Shown here: piece after piece, positions 54,786-62,326 of the stretch | How positions within the stretch are numbered: the stretch's first letter is position 1 | Layout: each line of letters begins with the position of its first letter | Assembly (NCBI GenBank): GCA_963663135.2 | Contig: CAXXRM010000002.1 | Location: 310,001-374,000 of the forward strand | DNA: 64,000 nt | Direction: 5' to 3' | From: Io17-Chloro-G2 sp963663135 | GTDB lineage: Bacteria; Chloroflexota; Dehalococcoidia; Lucifugimonadales; UBA3495 | Translations under genes and position numbers: made by a program | Notes under the pieces: generated by a model | Seen by the model: the letters and a program-made list of their open reading frames with translations, nothing else | What the model was told of the DNA's origin: nothing | The model's database searches: none

Positions 54786-54922
54786 TCCTTAGCACCGGCA
54801 GTATCGCAGAACCTGAACCGGTCCGCTCCATTCTAACAAACTGCATGATCGGGACCACGGCCCCGGCTGGGCGCTTGTCGTTGTAAAGACCGGCGCCGGT
54901 TGAGCGGCGCGACCGGCTGAGT

Positions 54923-54961
54923 CCAAAAAAACGAGCCCCGGCAGCTAATACCGCCGGGGCT
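54923..54961 (-). terminator. Rho-independent terminator of tRNA-Glu
   Basis: Minus strand AGCCCCGGC, a 10-nt loop, GCCGGGGCT, then CGTTTTTTTGG. A classical GC hairpin and T-run 18 bases after the tRNA. Confidence 0.85.
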
Positions 54962-54979
54962 TTTAATTGGGGTCGTGCC

Positions 54980-55056
54980 TGGTACCCCGGAGGGGCTTCG
55001 ATCCCCTGATCTCCACCTTGAAAGGGTGGCGTCCTGCCAGGCTAGACGACCGGGGC
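54980..55056 (-). tRNA. tRNA-Glu(TTC)
   Basis: The acceptor arm GCCCCGG pairs with CCGGGGT. The anticodon arm is CCACC-CTTTCAA-GGTGG with anticodon TTC, and the T arm is AGGGG-ATCGAAG-CCCCT. CCA is encoded directly after the discriminator A. The 77 nt include CCA. It is complete, unlike the tRNA-Thr at 17103. Confidence 0.93.
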
Positions 55057-55168
55057 ACAGTTGCATTTTACTACAGGTGGGCGCTATTGCGCCAACGGTT
55101 AAACGCGCCGGTGCGCCTAGAGCCTGGCGACCCCGGTCCGGGCGGTTTACCAGGTTAGGCGGGCCGGT

Positions 55169-56200
55169 TCAGGGGTAGACTGCCAGGGCTTCCAGGGACT
55201 CCTGCTCGGGGAACCCGCACATCAGGTTCATGTTTTGGACGGCCTGGCCGGCTGCGCCTTTTACGAGGTTGTCCAGACAGCTAATCACTATTACCCGGCC
55301 GGTGCGGTGGTCCAGCGTGGGGTACAGCAGGCACATGTTATTGCCCAGGGTCTGTTTGGTCTGGGGCGGTTGGTCGGTGATACGGACGAACGGGTGGTCC
55401 GAGTAGTAGTCCTGGTACAGGTCTCGCAGTTGTTGGACGCCGGCGGCTCCCGATTCCAGCCGTCCGGGGCGGGAGCGGGCATAGCATGAACTCAAAATCC
55501 CACGGGTCATCGGGATAAGGTGGGTCAGGAAGGTTACGTTGAGCTTTTCCTGGGTCAGGGGCGCCAGCTCCTGGGTAATCTCCGGCAGGTGTCGATGCCC
55601 GCTCAGTCCATAGGCGAACACGTTCTCATTCACCTCGGAGAAGTGATTGGTCAGGTTAAGGGTGCGGCCGCCGCCGGAAACACCGGACTTGCTATCGATG
55701 ATAACGTCCGGCTCGACGATGCCCTGCTGGACCACCGGGGCCATGGCCAGGATCGCGCTGGTGGGGTAACAACCGGGGTTGGCCACCAACCGGGCCGGCT
55801 GCACGTCATCGCGGTGCAACTCGGTCAAGCCGTAGACCGCTTCTTCAAGGTAGCCAGGGTTGGGGTGGGCCACGCCGTACCACTCTTCATACTCGTCGGC
55901 TCGTTTCAGTCGAAAGTCGGCGCTGATGTCCACAACCTTGACGCCCTGTTCCAGGACCGGAATCACCGCCTCGGCGCTGGCTTTGTGCGGCAGCGCCGAG
56001 AATACTAGGTCCAGGCTCCCGGATAGCTCAGGTTCGATGGTCAGGTCTATCGCTGACAGGTGCGGGAACACGTCTCCCAGTTTTTCACCTGCGGCGCTCC
56101 TGCCGGTAACGCAGGTGAGTTCCACTTCGGGATGATGGTACAGAATGCGGGCCAACTCTGATCCGGCATATCCGGTTATGTTGATTATTCCTACCTTCAC
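55169..56200 (-). CDS. argC: N-acetyl-gamma-glutamyl-phosphate reductase
   Basis: The arginine biosynthesis enzyme that reduces N-acetylglutamyl phosphate with NADPH to the semialdehyde. The NADP-binding start is MKVGIINITGYAGSELARIL. VFSALPHKASAEAVIPVL follows, then the catalytic Cys in VANPGCYPTSAILAMAPVV, with DSKSGVSGGGRTLNLTNHFS and the late HLIPMTRGILSSCYAR. The length of 343 residues is standard. It lies two bases after nth and is probably co-transcribed with it. No other arg genes are in the window. Confidence 0.95.
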   Translation of the reverse strand: MKVGIINITGYAGSELARILYHHPEVELTCVTGRSAAGEKLGDVFPHLSAIDLTIEPELSGSLDLVFSALPHKASAEAVIPVLEQGVKVVDISADFRLKRADEYEEWYGVAHPNPGYLEEAVYGLTELHRDDVQPARLVANPGCYPTSAILAMAPVVQQGIVEPDVIIDSKSGVSGGGRTLNLTNHFSEVNENVFAYGLSGHRHLPEITQELAPLTQEKLNVTFLTHLIPMTRGILSSCYARSRPGRLESGAAGVQQLRDLYQDYYSDHPFVRITDQPPQTKQTLGNNMCLLYPTLDHRTGRVIVISCLDNLVKGAAGQAVQNMNLMCGFPEQESLEALAVYP

Positions 56201-56202
56201 GG

Positions 56203-57069
56203 CTAACTGTCCTCTGACTGAATGGTCTCGCGCGGCATGCCCTCCGGGACGTGGGGCATGGCCATTGCGGCCTTGCGCGGCGTTTTGGGCGTGGCGGTCT
56301 TTTTGGCTTTGGTAGCTTCCATATTCTTGATTCGGGCTTGCTTCTTAATGCGGGCTTGGCCCTGGAGCTGGAATTTACGCCTGGATGGGCAGGTCTCCCC
56401 AACCACGCATTCGTCGCAGAGCGGGCGCTGGGCCCTGCAGACCCGGCGCCCGTGGTTGATCATCGAAACATGGAACGGGAACACCTGGTCGGGCGCCACC
56501 GCGGCTTCCAGGATTTCGTGGGCCTTCTCCGCGGTCACCTTAGGTCCGATGAATTTCAACCGCTGGCTCACCCGGTAAATGTGGGTGTCTATGGCGATTG
56601 CGGGCATTCCCAATGCGAAGTTCAAAATGATGCCCGCGGATTTGGGGCCGATTCCAGGCAATTGGCGGAGCCAGGCCTTGGCTTCTTCCAGTGGCATTTC
56701 ACGGAGGAAAGTGAGATCCATGGACCCGTTGAGTTCCAGGACCCGGTTTAGAAACGCCTTTATCCGCGGCGCTTTGACCCGGGCAAGTCCGCCGGGGCTG
56801 ATGGCATCTTCAATATCGGCCACGTTGCCCTGGGCCACCATTTCCAGGCTGCCGAACCGCTCCATGAGAAACCGAAAAGCCCGAGCCGAGTTCAGGTCGG
56901 AGGTGTGTTGGGAAAGGATGGTGAACACGGCTTCATGGGCCGGGTCCAGCCGGGGCTCCTCGTCAAAGGGGCCGTAGGCGTCGGTCATCACCCGGATGTA
57001 TTCCGGTATTCTGGCAATTGCAGCCCTGGATGACGGTGTCCTAGTTCTGGTCCTGGCCTGGGTCGGCAT
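56203..57069 (-). CDS. nth: Endonuclease III-type DNA glycosylase
   Basis: A base-excision repair glycosylase. The helix-hairpin-helix is LRQLPGIGPKSAGIILNFAL with catalytic Lys in PKSA, and Asp in MPAIAIDTHIYRVSQRLKF is the second catalytic residue. The [4Fe-4S] loop is CRAQRPLCDECVVGETC with spacing C-x6-C-x2-C-x5-C. A basic, Lys/Ala-rich tail of about 50 residues (ATKAKKTATPKTPRKAAM) follows the cluster, which is unusual and may aid DNA binding. The gene is immediately upstream of argC. Confidence 0.93.
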   Translation of the reverse strand: MPTQARTRTRTPSSRAAIARIPEYIRVMTDAYGPFDEEPRLDPAHEAVFTILSQHTSDLNSARAFRFLMERFGSLEMVAQGNVADIEDAISPGGLARVKAPRIKAFLNRVLELNGSMDLTFLREMPLEEAKAWLRQLPGIGPKSAGIILNFALGMPAIAIDTHIYRVSQRLKFIGPKVTAEKAHEILEAAVAPDQVFPFHVSMINHGRRVCRAQRPLCDECVVGETCPSRRKFQLQGQARIKKQARIKNMEATKAKKTATPKTPRKAAMAMPHVPEGMPRETIQSEDS

Positions 57070-57158
57070 GTAATAAGTCCACGAGCAAAGCGTCGAAGTG
57101 GAATGAATTGAACCGGCGAAGGGTGGGAACGGAAGAGGGTTGGCCTGTTGGGAGCCGG

Positions 57159-58055
57159 TTAATCGCCTTCGCCGGAGCCTCGCCGGCGCCTTTGGCGCTG
57201 CTCGGACCTGAGGAATTGTTCCACGTCTCGAACTACATCGGAGGGGTCCGGAATCTCGGTACCGCCAACCGACTCGTCGTACTGGCCCTCCAGCTTCTTG
57301 ACGTAGCTGCTCACCTGCTCGTCTTCAGCGATAGCCTTGTCCACTTCCCGGTCGAATGTTTCGGCGGCGGACTTGAGGTCGCTGATTTCCACCGGAAGAT
57401 CCAGGAACCACATCAGGTTTTTCAACAGCGTGTAGGCCACGCGGTAGTTGGGCGCTGCCTGAAGATAATGGGAGGTGTGCCCCCAAAGGGAAACGTATTC
57501 CATCCCGGCGGCGGCGCACTCCTCCATGAGCACGGCGCTAATTCCCGTGGGGCCCTGATACTTGGAAGACCGTATACCGGAATCGTCCAAGGCAGATTGT
57601 ATGTCCGCCCGGGTGGAGGCCCCGGTGAGGCGGACTTCCCGAGTATGGGGCACCGCATCCAGCAATGCTCCCAGGTGGACCACCGTTTTGACTTGCAGGT
57701 CCCGGGCGAGCCCGATTATAGCGGCGGTGAACGTCCGCCATTTCAGATTGGGCTCCTCTCCGAGGCAAAAGACCACGCCCTGCCCGGCATTTTTCGGGAC
57801 CCAATAGTAGAAATCGTTGGCGGGCCAGTGGACCCGGCGCTTGCCGCCCTTGGTGCGGGTTGTGTGGGGCCGGGTCTGGGTAAAGTCGTAGAATTCCTCC
57901 GGATCCAACTCGGCGAACTTTGTCGACTTGAGCTTCCGGTTCAAATACTTGATCGGAGTGGTGGCCGCCTCGGAGGCGTCGGCCCACCCGGCGAAGGCGA
58001 TAACCAGATACTCGAAGGATCCCTTGGGGGTTTCATTGACAATCAAATGGCTCAT
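57159..58055 (-). CDS. PAC2 family protein (proteasome assembly chaperone-like)
   Basis: The PAC2 fold is seen in EYLVIAFAGWADASEAATTP, FYDFTQTRPHTT, VVHLGALLDAVPHTREVRLT, PTGISAVLMEECAAAGMEYV and SLWGHTSHYLQAAPNYRVAY. PAC2 proteins of Actinobacteria and Chloroflexi are probably linked to proteasome assembly or act as nucleoside-binding proteins; the role is not settled. ATG 58055 is chosen (MSHLIVNETPKGSFEYL); AAGGAGG lies about 15 bases upstream. The 31 codons further up look like leader. The C-terminal tail is charged (SEQRQRRRRGSGEGD). Confidence 0.88.
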   Translation of the reverse strand: MSHLIVNETPKGSFEYLVIAFAGWADASEAATTPIKYLNRKLKSTKFAELDPEEFYDFTQTRPHTTRTKGGKRRVHWPANDFYYWVPKNAGQGVVFCLGEEPNLKWRTFTAAIIGLARDLQVKTVVHLGALLDAVPHTREVRLTGASTRADIQSALDDSGIRSSKYQGPTGISAVLMEECAAAGMEYVSLWGHTSHYLQAAPNYRVAYTLLKNLMWFLDLPVEISDLKSAAETFDREVDKAIAEDEQVSSYVKKLEGQYDESVGGTEIPDPSDVVRDVEQFLRSEQRQRRRRGSGEGD

Positions 58056-58183
58056 CGGCGCGAAACCCACCTCCTTAGGGGGTGGCAAGGGGTAAGCGAC
58101 CATCGTCAGGGGCCCGATGGAGGGCGAAGTAGGTGACAAGTGTAGCATCCACCGCGTTCAACACACAAGGCAATCGGACTGGC

Positions 58184-58200
58184 GTAACTGTTCAGATTGG
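58184..58200. repeat. Solo copy of the 2416-2562 element end
   Basis: GTAACTGTTCAGATTGG matches the left end of the inverted-repeat element (GTAACTGTTCAGACTTGG) in the gap between the PAC2 gene and the next gene. No partner end was found close by. Confidence 0.4.
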
Positions 58201-58213
58201 GGGAGGCAGGGGG

Positions 58214-58260
58214 CCGGTTTCAACGCAGAGGGCGCAGAGAGCGCGGAGTTTTGTCCGGGT
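58214..58260. repeat. Dispersed CGCAGAG repeat, copy 1
   Basis: ccggtttcaacgcagagg, then gcgcagagagcgcggag and ttttgtccgggt. It resembles 59191-59235 and 59522-59557. This is a GC-rich dispersed element of a kind widespread in bacterial genomes. Confidence 0.65.
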
Positions 58261-58298
58261 AAAGTACCATGGCGCCCCTGGGTGGGGGCGTCACGGTA

Positions 58299-59486
58299 CT
58301 ATCGTCGCGGTATTATGGGCATGGTGAACCGGCCATAAAAGGAGAGCGGGCCGTCATCATACCCGTCCTCCTGACCGAGTTCCCGGCGGAGGCGGACTAT
58401 GTAGTCCTCGTCCACGGGTGGCTTGGGAGGGTCGAACCCCAAATCCGGCGGCGACCGGTCATCCGGGTACAGTTCCTCCGCCGGTTGGTCCCAGATGGTG
58501 TCCAGGGGCGGGGGTTCGGGACCAAGGCCGGCGGCCAGGGCTACTTGCTTCCGGTGGTAGCCGGCGGCAGCCCAGGCGGCTATCCGGGCGGCTTGCTCGG
58601 TGCCGAATATCCGCCGCAGGGCCTGGTACCCGTAGATGTTTTCGGGCTGGGGGCAGTCGTCGGGGATCTTGATCAGGTGGTCGCAGCGGTCGCGGTCCTG
58701 GCCGGTAGCCTTGGCAAGCTTCCAGGCAGCGAAGCGGAAGTCGAAGACCGCCTTGTGGACTGCGCTGGCTGCCTCCTTACTGCCGGAGATGTGCGTCAGG
58801 GCGTCAGAGCCGTGGGTGTCGAAGTGGTATTCCTCGTCATCGTAGGACCGGAAGTCAAAGGGGCCGTACTCCGTTTCGTAGCGGCTATAGCCAGCGGGGT
58901 AGCCGGCATAGCGGCCCTCCAGGATGTGGGTCCAGGAGTGGGGCGCCGGGGGGCGTTTTTCAGCCGGGGCCGATTCTTCGACGGATTCCTGGCCGGTTGA
59001 GTTAACAGCGTTGGGAGTGGAAGGCGTGTCGAAGCCGCGGCGCAGGAGTTCCTTAGCTGCTGACAAGCGGTGGTGGGGCTTGAAGTCTGGGATGTCGCCC
59101 TGCATGACGTCGATTAGGAAACGGACTGTTGTGCGGCCGTTGTCGGTTTCTTCACGGATGATGGCGGCCAGTTCCTGGTGGAGGGGGGACGGTTTTACCG
59201 CCGAGAGCGCAGAGGGCGCGGAGTTTTTCCGGGTTGGGGAGGCGTGGGTGTTGGCGTCGATGAAGGTTTGGGCCCGGTGGAAGCCAAGGTTCAGGAGTTG
59301 ACGGGCGGCGTCGAGTTGGTGGCAGGGCTTGGAGTGTTCGAGGTTGCCCTGCATGACGTCTATGAGGAAGCGGACTATTAGGCGGCCGTCTTCGGTTTCC
59401 TCGCGGACGATGTCGGCGAGGGAGGGCGATTGGGCTTCCTGGTTTTCTGCGTTAGAGAACATTGGTTCGATGATAGGGAGATGCAT
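58299..59486 (-). CDS. Hypothetical protein with a duplicated N-terminal domain
   Basis: Family not recognised. Two related units of about 46 residues are visible at about 22-68 (LADIVREETEDGRLIVRFLI, DVMQGNLEHSKPCHQLDAAR, QLLNLGF) and 107-152 (LAAIIREETDNGRTTVRFLI, DVMQGDIPDFKPHHRLSAAK, ELLRRGF). The linker between them (KNSAPSALSAVKPSP) is encoded by a dispersed DNA repeat. After residue 180 there is a region rich in Tyr, Asp and His (YGPFDFRSYDDEEYHFDTHG), then helices (EQAARIAAWAAAGYHRKQVA). It is probably a DNA-associated or phage-derived protein, which is a guess. ATG 59462 is an alternative start. Confidence 0.65.
   Translation of the reverse strand: MHLPIIEPMFSNAENQEAQSPSLADIVREETEDGRLIVRFLIDVMQGNLEHSKPCHQLDAARQLLNLGFHRAQTFIDANTHASPTRKNSAPSALSAVKPSPLHQELAAIIREETDNGRTTVRFLIDVMQGDIPDFKPHHRLSAAKELLRRGFDTPSTPNAVNSTGQESVEESAPAEKRPPAPHSWTHILEGRYAGYPAGYSRYETEYGPFDFRSYDDEEYHFDTHGSDALTHISGSKEAASAVHKAVFDFRFAAWKLAKATGQDRDRCDHLIKIPDDCPQPENIYGYQALRRIFGTEQAARIAAWAAAGYHRKQVALAAGLGPEPPPLDTIWDQPAEELYPDDRSPPDLGFDPPKPPVDEDYIVRLRRELGQEDGYDDGPLSFYGRFTMPIIPRR
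59191..59235. repeat. Dispersed CGCAGAG repeat, copy 2, inside a gene
   Basis: ggttttaccgccgagagcgc, then agagggcgcggag and tttttccgggtt. It lies in frame within the gene at 58299-59486, adding the linker between its two repeated domains. Confidence 0.7.
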
Positions 59487-59521
59487 TCGGGGGTGTCAAG
59501 GGGTTGGCGACGCTGGCGGTT

Positions 59522-59557
59522 CGGTTTCAACGCAGAGTGCATGGAGATTTTTTGGGT
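59522..59557. repeat. Dispersed CGCAGAG repeat, copy 3
   Basis: cggtttcaacgcagagtgca, then tggagattttttgggt; the most diverged copy, upstream of the gene start. The rest of 59558-59767 has no gene. Confidence 0.5.
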
Positions 59558-59767
59558 GGGGGTTACCCGCTTTTGGAAAAGCTGCGCAAAACTTTTTTTG
59601 TTGGGAGAGATGGCGGTGGGAGTGTGGCAGCTTATCCGCCTGAATCGGCTTGGTTTCGATTGACAGGGGTATGGGTTACTGGTAAATTTGTTGAGTTGAC
59701 CCGTAGCAGCGGAGATGGGGGAAACCCAGGTTCTTAAGTCCAAAACCAATGCCCAAGGAGGACCCAG

Positions 59768-60109
59768 GTGCCTCGTTATGACTATAAATGCACCGCTTGC
59801 TCTCACGAGTTTGAACTGATTCAAAGCTTCAAGGAAGCCGGGTCCGGCGTATGTACCGTATGCGGCGGAGCCGGACAGCGGGTTTATCACGCGGTGCCGG
59901 TGATCTACAAGGGATCCGGTTTCTACACCACGGACTATGGCCGGCCCAAGCCTCCGGCGGAAAACGGAGCCAAGGAGAACAAGTCCGACTCCAGCGATGA
60001 TTCCTCCGGGAAGGCCAAAGAGAAGGTTGGCGCCGCCGAAAGCTCTTCGGCCAGCTCCGGTTCCGACTCTGCGGCAAGCTCCAAGACGAGCAGCGATTCT
60101 TCCGAATAA
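59768..60109 (+). CDS. FmdB-type zinc ribbon protein
   Basis: A 113-residue protein. The N-terminal 50 residues are the FmdB/CxxC zinc ribbon: MPRYDYKCTACSHEFELIQS then GVCTVCGGAGQRVYHAVPV. The second half is a low-complexity tail rich in Ser, Lys, Asp and Ala (SDSSDDSSGKAKEKVGAAES). Start is GTG with AAGGAGGACCCAG upstream. The role of these small ribbons is unclear; regulation of amidase or methylamine genes has been proposed for some. A terminator hairpin follows. Confidence 0.88.
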   Translation: MPRYDYKCTACSHEFELIQSFKEAGSGVCTVCGGAGQRVYHAVPVIYKGSGFYTTDYGRPKPPAENGAKENKSDSSDDSSGKAKEKVGAAESSSASSGSDSAASSKTSSDSSE

Positions 60110-60156
60110 CCCGGGCCACCATCGCCGGTCCCCAACTGTCTGACTTCAGACCGAAA

Positions 60157-60212
60157 CAACTTCCCCGTTGATGTCGGGCCTCGCGGCTCACTCCAACGGG
60201 GAGTTTTGGTTT
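60157..60212 (+). terminator. Terminator after FmdB-type gene
   Basis: ACTTCCCCGTTG (60159-60170) pairs with CAACGGGGAGT (60194-60204) apart from one bulge, followed by TTTGGTTT. The loop is 23 nt. Confidence 0.6.
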
Positions 60213-60321
60213 CATGTCCAGACATCGGCAATCACCGGGCGGCCTAAATCGATTTCGGGGGCACCAATTTCCGGGGCAACGCGGCTCCACTGATTTCGCT
60301 ATTGATTTCCGGGAGTGACGA

Positions 60322-60804
60322 TTGCGAGCGCTGGTACAAAGGGTAACCAAGGCGTCGGTAGCGGTGGGGGCGGAGGAAGTGGGCCGAATCGGGCCTGGCC
60401 TGGTGGTGTTGCTGGGGATTGCCCAAGGGGACGCGGAGCCGGACGCCGATTACCTGACGGAAAAGCTGGTCAACCTGCGGATTTTTGCCGACTCCCATTT
60501 CTCCGACTCCCGGGGGAAGTTCAATCTATCGGCCCTGGAAACCAACGCGGAGTTGCTGGTGGTCAGCCAGTTCACTTTGTATGCCGAAACCCGCAGAGGA
60601 CGCCGCCCAAGTTTTACCCAAGCCGCGGGCCCCGATGAAGCCCAACGCCTTTACCAATACGTGGTCGAGGCGTGCGAGAAATCCGGGCTGAGGGTAGCCG
60701 CGGGAAGGTTCCAAGAGCACATGCTGGTGAGCCTGGAGAACGACGGTCCGGTTACGCTAATGCTGGACAGCGCCGACCGACACCGTTCACGGCAGCAGGG
60801 CTAA
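60322..60804 (+). CDS. dtd: D-aminoacyl-tRNA deacylase
   Basis: Removes D-amino acids mischarged on tRNA. The start is MRALVQRVTKASVAVGAEEV. The signature SQFTLYAETRRGRRPSFTQA corresponds to the conserved SQFTLxA...GxRPSF block, and the cross-subunit NDGPVTLMLDS motif is near the end. The length of 160 residues is slightly longer than the usual 145-150. The stop TAA overlaps the stop of the converging dinB-like gene (60801-60804). Confidence 0.93.
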   Translation: MRALVQRVTKASVAVGAEEVGRIGPGLVVLLGIAQGDAEPDADYLTEKLVNLRIFADSHFSDSRGKFNLSALETNAELLVVSQFTLYAETRRGRRPSFTQAAGPDEAQRLYQYVVEACEKSGLRVAAGRFQEHMLVSLENDGPVTLMLDSADRHRSRQQG

Positions 60805-61328
60805 ACGTGCCAGCCCATGCCCCGGTACAGGCCCCTGAGGAAAGCAATCTGCCCACCATGGGACACGATGTCCCAAGTCATTTGGCCCAAGGCGGACGCC
60901 GTGGTGCGGGGTTCGCTGTTGGGAGGCCAGACCACCGGCTTTTCCAGGTCGTCCCAGGTCATTGAGTTCAAGTATTCCCGGGTGGCGGACCTGACTGCCC
61001 GGTAATAGCCAAGCAGTATGTCCCGCGGCGGCGGGGTCCAGGCGGCGACCTGCTCCGCCGTCCAGCCAACGCCTCGGTCACTGGCGTCGTCGCCCATCCC
61101 GAATTTCCGGGCCCAATCTTCCTTGACCCATACCTGGGTCAGGCCTCGCAATCCGGTGTGAACAAAGGTATCCATCACCCGGTCCAGGTGCCAGATGAGC
61201 CAGGCGATGGAGTTACACTGGTCCGCCGGTATCCGGGCCAACATTTCGTCGTCCAGACCATCCACGGCGGCGTCAATCATGGCCCAATTGCGCTCCAAGG
61301 CAGTGATGGTGGCGTCGTTGACCGGCAT
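60801..61328 (-). CDS. DinB-like four-helix metalloprotein
   Basis: A 175-residue DinB/DUF664-type protein. The conserved histidines are in NSIAWLIWHLDRVMDTFVHT (His in WHLDR) and the C-terminal MTWDIVSHGGQIAFLRGLYR (SHGGQ). The pattern is that of bacillithiol or mycothiol transferases and DinB proteins. It starts ten bases after nadC and is probably co-transcribed. No thiol-transfer substrate can be assigned from sequence. Confidence 0.88.
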   Translation of the reverse strand: MPVNDATITALERNWAMIDAAVDGLDDEMLARIPADQCNSIAWLIWHLDRVMDTFVHTGLRGLTQVWVKEDWARKFGMGDDASDRGVGWTAEQVAAWTPPPRDILLGYYRAVRSATREYLNSMTWDDLEKPVVWPPNSEPRTTASALGQMTWDIVSHGGQIAFLRGLYRGMGWHV

Positions 61329-61337
61329 CTCGGTCCC

Positions 61338-62192
61338 CTAGTTAAACTCTAAATCCAGGCTGATATCCAAAGCGGTGGTGGAATGGGTCAGGGCGCCGAT
61401 GGAGATGAGGTCGACGCCGGTCTCAGCGACTGCGCGGACATTCCGGTGGGTTATCCCTCCGGAAGCCTCCACCACGGCCCGTCCGTCGATGATGGCCATA
61501 GCCTGAGCCATCATCTCCACGGACATGTTGTCCAGCATGATGATGTGGGCACCGGCTTCAGCGGCTTCTTCAACTTCCGACAGGCTTTCCACCTCCACCT
61601 CCACCTTGATGGTGTGGGACGCTCGGGCCAGGGCGAGCTGGATGACTTCCTTCAAACCCATTTCCTGGGACCGCAACGCCTGGACGTGGTTGTCTTTCAC
61701 CAGGATGCCATCGGCCAGATGAAACCGGTGGTTGTGGCCTCCCCCCATGCGCACGGCGTACTTGTCCAGGAAGCGGTGCCCCGGCGCCGTTTTCCTGGTG
61801 TCCACGATCCGGGAACGGGTGCCCTCTATCGCTTGCACGTACCTGCTGGTGTCGCTGGCAATGCCGCTCATTCGCTGCAAAAAGTTCAAAGCCGTTCTTT
61901 CCGCCCGGAGTATGCTGGACGCCTCCCCTTCTATGCCGGCGATTTCGTCCCCGGGCGAAAGGCTGCTGCCATCGTCCACCAGAACACTGGTCGACAATTG
62001 AGGGTCTACTCGTCGAAAGACTTCCAAGGCCACGCCTACACCGGCAAGGACGCCTGGCGACTTGGCGCGCAACTTGCCGGTGCCGACCACGCCCGCGGGC
62101 ACCAATGCCTGGGTAGTGGGGTCATTGAATGCCTGGTCTTCCGAGAGCGCCGAGTCAATGAGGCGCAACACCTCCGGCGGCAACTGTGTCAC
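61338..62192 (-). CDS. nadC: Nicotinate-nucleotide pyrophosphorylase
   Basis: Converts quinolinate plus PRPP to nicotinate mononucleotide in NAD synthesis. Typical blocks are ERTALNFLQRMSGIASDTSR, IVDTRKTAPGHRFLDKYAVR, MGGGHNHRFHLADGILVKDN, IKVEVEVESLSEVEEAAEAG, IIMLDNMS and VEASGGITHRNVRAVAETGV. The length of 284 residues is standard. Start GTG 62192. A 20-bp palindrome lies 37 bases upstream. It follows nadA after a 134-base gap. Confidence 0.95.
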   Translation of the reverse strand: MTQLPPEVLRLIDSALSEDQAFNDPTTQALVPAGVVGTGKLRAKSPGVLAGVGVALEVFRRVDPQLSTSVLVDDGSSLSPGDEIAGIEGEASSILRAERTALNFLQRMSGIASDTSRYVQAIEGTRSRIVDTRKTAPGHRFLDKYAVRMGGGHNHRFHLADGILVKDNHVQALRSQEMGLKEVIQLALARASHTIKVEVEVESLSEVEEAAEAGAHIIMLDNMSVEMMAQAMAIIDGRAVVEASGGITHRNVRAVAETGVDLISIGALTHSTTALDISLDLEFN

Positions 62193-62228
62193 GGTTTTCC
62201 TCGCTACACTAATGCTTTAAACGACGTT

Positions 62229-62248
62229 GTATATCACGCGTGATATAC
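62229..62248. promoter_or_regulatory. Perfect 20-bp palindrome upstream of nadC
   Basis: GTATATCACGCGTGATATAC, with no mismatch, lies between the nadA-nadC hairpin and the nadC start. It looks like an operator for a dimeric regulator, possibly an NAD-biosynthesis repressor, but no regulator gene is adjacent. Confidence 0.65.
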
Positions 62249-62252
62249 CAAA

Positions 62253-62293
62253 GGGAGCACAGAGGTTTTTTGGACCAACCCCTCTGTGCTCCC
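62253..62293 (-). terminator. Hairpin between nadA and nadC
   Basis: GGGAGCACAGAGG (62253-62265) pairs perfectly with CCTCTGTGCTCCC (62281-62293); the loop is 15 nt. On the minus strand it is followed by TTTGG, so it may be a partial terminator or attenuator. Confidence 0.6.
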
Positions 62294-62326
62294 CGGGTTT
62301 TACGCGGTTTCTGGGGTTAACCTGCC

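Noticed and set aside
54560..54860. Complete toxin-antitoxin module near the tRNA-Glu
   Set aside because: Only a PIN-like C-terminal trace is seen; no antitoxin and no N-terminal catalytic Asp.
61383..62243. 286-residue plus-strand ORF
   Set aside because: It is the antisense shadow of nadC; composition is His/Gly-rich with no family.
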